This document shows, piece by piece, positions 59,818-64,000 of a stretch of 64,000 nucleotides of DNA. A program made the position numbers and the translations under genes. A model generated the notes under the pieces. It was not told the DNA's origin. It did no database searches and saw only the letters and a program-made list of their open reading frames with translations. This DNA comes from Druceiella hillmani (lineage: Eukaryota; Arthropoda; Insecta; Lepidoptera; Hepialidae). Each line of letters begins with the position of its first letter. Within the stretch, counting starts at the first letter, position 1. The DNA is taken from positions 5,570,501-5,634,500 of the forward strand of contig JAYKKI010000095.1 in assembly GCA_039881145.1 (NCBI GenBank). The letters are read 5' to 3'.

Positions 59818-60440
59818 GTACGTATTTACTTATTTTAAAACTTTGATGGACAGTCATCTGCGAACTTATTGTTACAGGAGCAATCTCATACAGTTAACGA
59901 GAGTTAAAGTGTAATAAAACAAAATGGTATTGGCAAAAACTACACAATTTAAAAATATGTAAAATATGAAATAATCGATACCAAAAAAGAGACAAAAAAG
60001 GATAGGTAGAAAGCCACGCATTACAATCATATTTAAGAGATAAAATAATAGAAACCACAAAAAAGAGACCCAAGAAAATAAAAGAAAACAAAAATCTAAT
60101 TTGATTTGTCTGATGGGGTTTTGAATTGAAAAATGAAAAGAATTAAAGGAAGCGAGATATGACGTAAATAGAATTTTTAAACTAAAATTAAGTTAGGTAT
60201 AATTTTTTCAGACGGCTTTTGAAAGCTACAAGTGACGGTGAAAGTCTGACGTCAGAATTCAGTTTATTCTATAATTTGGCAGCATTAACAGTAAAGAAAA
60301 GCTCTTAGAAAGAAGTAGAATGTTTGGGGATAAGGAGCGTGAGAAGCTTTTCAGAACGTAGACACAGACAATGGCTAGAAAGGTCTGTGGATTTTGCTGA
60401 AAGATAAGATGGACTGTGAGGGTTATTTAAGATATTGTAG
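59782..60440 (-). mobile_element. CR1/Jockey-like LINE, 3' terminus (copy D, divergent)
   Basis: On the minus strand the coding end reads LTLLIPKHSTSF, FFTVNAAKL and then, beyond a stop, LVAFKSRLKKLYL, the same C-terminal plan as copy A. The 3' part contains 'gagattgctcctgtaacaat' and 'aagttcgcagatg', a variant of the 'aataagtccgcc' signature. A (TA)n tract at 59782-59818 sits at the tail. Sequence divergence from copies A-C suggests a different subfamily. Confidence 0.7.
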
Positions 60441-60689
60441 AGTAGTGAAAGAATCCATCATATATTCCTTTTTATCATATATAATTGTTAGTGCGCCTAT
60501 TAGTGTTCGCGTAACTTCTAAACTTCTTGACCCACTGAGGTCGTAGTCACACAACATATATGTTTTGTCAAGACGACATTTCGTAACTATATGCTAAGAT
60601 TTGGGGTCGCTCTAGTCATTTTATTAACAAATTCTTTATTTATGGACGAAAATGACTCATATCCACAATATATGGTTTAGTTTAGTGGC

Positions 60690-60772
60690 TAAAAAGAAAA
60701 CCATAAAATCTGGTCCCGATAGGTCGCGCTGTGTTTCAAAGGGCAGAACAACGTCTGCCGGGCCAGGGAGTA
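60690..60772 (+). mobile_element. Possible Helitron-like 3' end
   Basis: 'gggcagaacaacgtctgccg' forms a GGCAGA/TCTGCC hairpin and is followed by 'ggccagggagt'. Insect Helitron ends often look like this, but the expected terminal CTAG is replaced by GGAG. Low confidence. Confidence 0.3.
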
Positions 60773-60779
60773 TGCTAGC

Positions 60780-60821
<42 letters not shown>

Positions 60822-60834
60822 GCTAGCATACTCC
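60767..60834. repeat. 68-bp palindrome around an (AT)n core
   Basis: GGAGTATGCTAGCA at 60767-60780 is exactly inverted at 60821-60834, and the 40 bp between are (TA)n with one G. The whole could extrude as a long cruciform. Confidence 0.9.
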
Positions 60835-60838
60835 ATAC

Positions 60839-60855
60839 TATATATATATATATAT

Positions 60856-60914
<59 letters not shown>
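60839..60914. repeat. (AT)n microsatellite
   Basis: AT dinucleotides with one CAC interruption near 60857. Confidence 0.96.
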
Positions 60915-60916
<2 letters not shown>

Positions 60917-60931
60917 CATACATATATACAT

Positions 60932-61106
60932 CGTCGTCGCCGTGGTGAGTTGGGTTGATCACAAGGCATACGGCCTTTAGTTCGATTCCCGGCCGCTCGT
61001 CGAGCAGGGACTGGTGTTATGGTTGGCTGTAAGAGATTGCTTTCGTAGCAATAAGTCCGCCATATGTATCAATTAGATACATTAAAGTAAATAAATAAAT
61101 AAGTAC

Positions 61107-61108
<2 letters not shown>
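60932..61108 (+). mobile_element. tRNA-derived SINE with LINE-type tail
   Basis: A box A-like TGGTGAGTTGG (60943-60953) and a box B AGTTCGATTCC (60979-60989) form an internal RNA polymerase III promoter of tRNA origin. The tRNA-like head is followed by 'gcagggactggtgttatgg' and then 'ttggctgtaagagattgctt' and 'tcgtagcaataagtccgcc'. This last block matches the 3' end of the CR1/Jockey-like LINE copies A and B. The element ends in (AAAT)n leading into an (AT)n tract (61109-61146). Shared 3' ends let SINEs use the LINE machinery. It is not a functional tRNA gene: no acceptor stem is found. Confidence 0.78.
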
Positions 61109-61146
<38 letters not shown>

Positions 61147-61150
<4 letters not shown>

Positions 61151-61794
61151 GGCCAAATTCATGTATTAATTATTACTCAACAATTTAGTAGAAACTACAG
61201 TCGCCTTACTCATACTCGTGCAGCGTACCACACTTCATCACAACGAATGTTAAAGGACAGATTCGCCTAAATATGATCAAAATAATACTTACCTCGTAAA
61301 TGCTTAACTGACTTATTGGAAATCTACAATTATTTGCTTGAAAAAAAGTTCTTTTACATTTTCCAAACACCACACGGACGAAGCGTTAGGCGAAAGTTAG
61401 TTTGTATATAGTTTAAACATAATTCAATAGACACGTGCAACTTTTTGCATATTTATCGAAAACGGTCTTTTGTTACTGTGTTTTTTTGTTACTTTACAAG
61501 TCTATTTCGTTTACAAAATATAATTAAAATGAAAGCGTGAATTTTATGGTCGATATCGTGCGTAATGAAATTTCTGCAACATTGTTGAACGCAAGAATGA
61601 ACAATAGAGTCTGCGGACCTTGTTTAGTCGTGACATTGATGTTAATTTGAGCATAAATATTCAACTCTTATTTCTTTGTTGTATTGCTACAATGACGGCA
61701 TTGACTTTGATAGTGTTCTTATGCGTTAATGGCATTTATTAAACATTTTCCTTATGTTTTAATTAACGTTTATTTAGTAGATAATATAATTTTC
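61147..61794. other. Non-coding DNA
   Basis: Nothing recognised. Confidence 0.5.
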
Positions 61795-62330
61795 GTATAG
61801 TATGCACATAGATATAAAAATATAATTGTTATGTACAAATATGCACTTAAAACAATACTGTAAAAAGTGTTAATTATTTATGAATGAAGGATTTTTTTGC
61901 AGTAATTTTGCATAACTGTTATGTATAGTATGCACATAGGTATAAAAATATAATTGTTATGTACAAATATGCACTTAAAACAATACTGTAAGAAGTGTTA
62001 ATTATTTATGAATGAAGGATTTTATTGCAATAATTTTGTATAACTGTTATGTATAGTATGCACATAGATATAAAAATATAATTGTTATGTATAAATATGC
62101 ACTTAAAACAATACTGTAAAAAGTGTTAATTATTTATGAATGAAGGATTTTATTGCAGTAATTTTGCATAACTGTTATGTATAGTATGCACATAGATATA
62201 AAAATATAATTGTTATGCACATAGATATAAAAATATAATTGTTATGTACAAATATGCACTTAAAACAATACTGTAAAAAGTGTTAATTATTTATGAATGA
62301 AGGATTTTATTGCAGTCATTTTGCATAAGT
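61795..62330. repeat. 128-bp tandem array, about 4.2 copies
   Basis: 'tatgcacatag' starts at 61801, 61929, 62057 and 62185, exactly 128 bp apart, and again at 62214 because a 29-bp piece is duplicated inside the last unit. Units differ at only a few bases, so the array is young or homogenised. No coding content. Confidence 0.95.
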
Positions 62331-63190
62331 GACGTCAAATTTTTTTTTTTAATTAAATTTATCCTAAAGTGATTTCAATACTAAACAAAATGTTAATGGT
62401 TTATTGTTACTTAAGTATGTGTTTATTTCAACAGTGTCGGTCAAACATGATAAGTTCGTAATCATCAGCTATAACTCATCAGGGTAGAATATAAATATAC
62501 TCTTTTATCGGTATTATAGTAATAAGGTATGGTATCTTGGCGAAAAAAAATAGAACTATCAAAAATTACTTACACAAGAACGGATATAACACTCCTATCA
62601 TATTTTATTTGAATTCCTTCAAGAAGTGTCAGGCAATTAAACCTAAAATATTATTATGACTTTACCTTTTTAATAAAATGAATTATACTAATCTATAGAC
62701 AAAATATTCGTCGAAATATATTGGTGCTGCGTTTGGCACGGTTTCAATTTTATGGCAGCTTTATTTAAATATATAAATTTTCCCGTTTCTCCGTTAATCG
62801 TTAATCGTTTTTTTAAATGTATAAATTTTCCCGTTTTTGCAAATACTCAAATTGATTTAAGTTTTACGGATATGTTTTTTTACAGTTAGACATTATTTTA
62901 ACATTGGTATTTGTACTCTTTAAACCAATAGGCACTCTTGACTCTCAGATCAAATGACAAAATCCCAGTACATTAATTATTTAACATTACTTGATAAGTA
63001 GGTGGAACTTGTATATTATGGGGAATATCTCAAAAATTACATCTTGTATCATCGTTAAAAATTTCCTGATATCTCTACGTAGGCTTCTAAAAACCTAAGT
63101 TTATTTTTCTTAATTTTAGAACACGTTTTATGAACTTTGAAATGTTATATTTTTGAAGATGTACTAGTTGACATTATGAAAAAAAAATAC

Positions 63191-63195
<5 letters not shown>
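62331..63195. other. Non-coding DNA
   Basis: A 'cgttaatcgttt...ttaaatgtataaattttcccg' local duplication near 62765-62835 is the only structure seen. Confidence 0.5.

Positions 63196-63230
<35 letters not shown>
63196..63230. repeat. (AT)n microsatellite
   Basis: Short AT dinucleotide run. Confidence 0.95.
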
Positions 63231-63232
<2 letters not shown>

Positions 63233-63339
63233 TTTTTTTCTTTTTAAGACTTTATTCGCTCTTTTTTTCAATAATTAATCTGAAAAACATTTTACAGAAT
63301 TATTATTTATTGTTAGCTATTGAAATTTATGTGGCATAA

Positions 63340-63460
63340 TATGTTTTATTACAATTCCAAATTTACGTCAAGCCGTTTGTAAAAAAACAACTGTACCATA
63401 CGGACGGATAGACACATAAGGGTTGCGTTTTTCCTTTTAAAGTACGAAACCCTAAAAATG
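63340..63460. mobile_element. Solitary terminus of an 'agggtttcgtac'-type repeat
   Basis: 'ccatacggacggatagacac' and 'aaagtacgaaaccctaaaa' resemble, in order and spacing, the right end of the element at 50054-51783. No partner end is found in the window, so it is a fragment or extends beyond recognition. Confidence 0.45.
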
Positions 63461-64000
63461 ACAAAGGTTCAGTATAATAGACTGTAACTTATCCCATTCA
63501 AAATTTATCCCAGGACCGATTAAGCTGATGAGTATCGGCACACAAAAAACAGTGAAAGTGGCAATAAATACACGACAGAATAAAAACTTCCATCTTGTTT
63601 TTTGTTAAACGTAATTATGAATATAAGACGTAATAAAATGAACTGCATACGTAGCAATATTTGTCATATTTTCACATGACAGTAATGCAGAATCAGTTTT
63701 AAAATCGTATCGTCGAGTTTATTAGCTTAAATAAAAAAAAAAGATAGTTATTGTACACCTTCGTCAGTATATGATTTACTAACGACTATCGTTTCAACCC
63801 CGAGTTTCGAAGAGAGAAGTAATTATAATTCGTATAATTTAACAAAAAAATTTCCTCTAAAAAAATGTACCATTTTTTCACACATTTATAATTATGGTCT
63901 TTGAAAAATTATACCCGTCTTCTCCATTGGTCTGTATATATGTACATATGAATGTGCTGTACGTATGTACTACACGTATGTACATATTTGACCGATTTTA
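63461..64000. other. Non-coding DNA
   Basis: Short repeats of GTAC/ATGTAC words near 63940-63990. Nothing else recognised. Confidence 0.45.

Noticed and set aside
60943..60989. Possible tRNA gene with A and B boxes
   Set aside because: No acceptor or anticodon stem can be drawn, and the sequence continues into a LINE-type tail; it is a SINE.

Overview
The window is insect-like nuclear DNA, roughly 70% A+T by eye, with very frequent (TA)n microsatellites. It contains no host protein-coding gene, rRNA gene or tRNA gene that I can support. Several repeats look lepidopteran: LINE tails ending in an 'aataagtccgcc' motif, an RTE-type 3' end with a TGATGATGATGG tail, Helitron ends in a CTTCGC/GCGAAG hairpin plus CTAG, and termini of the 'agggttc...gtaccc' type. 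A moth or butterfly is the most likely source, as an inference. The sequence is best read as intergenic or long-intron DNA. It is a mixture of decayed transposons, local tandem arrays and unannotated A+T-rich spacer.

Layout from left to right. A non-autonomous Helitron lies at 1.95-2.37 kb, with a sister copy at 33.8-34.3 kb. A broken piggyBac-type transposase is at 5.7-7.0 kb. A reverse transcriptase palm fragment is at 10.0-10.4 kb. The 3' end of a CR1/Jockey-like LINE is at 12 kb, with relatives on the minus strand at 26.7, 39.8 and 59.8 kb. Unrelated tandem arrays occupy 13-20 kb. RTE-type LINE debris is at 29.8-30.1 kb, and a nine-copy 33-bp minisatellite is at 32.3-32.6 kb. Two inverted 320-bp arms lie at 33.3 and 36.1 kb. 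A nearly intact Tc1/mariner element of DD41D spacing is at 40.66-41.93 kb. More arrays follow at 42.3-47.9 kb, interrupted by LINE C-terminal debris at 45.6 kb. A second, more decayed Tc1-like element with clean terminal inverted repeats is at 47.97-49.54 kb. A 1.7-kb non-coding element with inverted ends is at 50.05-51.78 kb. A piggyBac internal-deletion derivative is at 55.12-55.73 kb. A tRNA-derived SINE whose tail matches the local LINE family is at 60.93-61.11 kb, and a 128-bp array is at 61.8-62.3 kb.

The most notable signal is a pair of minus-strand type I hammerhead ribozyme motifs, at 56103-56151 and 57229-57271. Both keep the catalytic core, a five-pair stem II, a minimal CC/GG stem III and a GUC cleavage site. 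Three of their four differences fall at positions the fold does not constrain. The first sits between 39-nt inverted arms. Hammerheads with this architecture are known from Penelope-like retroelements, so these are probably Penelope-type terminal repeats, although no Penelope reading frame is visible here.

The mobile elements appear dead as coding units: all transposase and reverse transcriptase frames carry stops, frameshifts or deletions. Some G+C-richer islands might be conserved regulatory DNA, but nothing in the sequence proves it.
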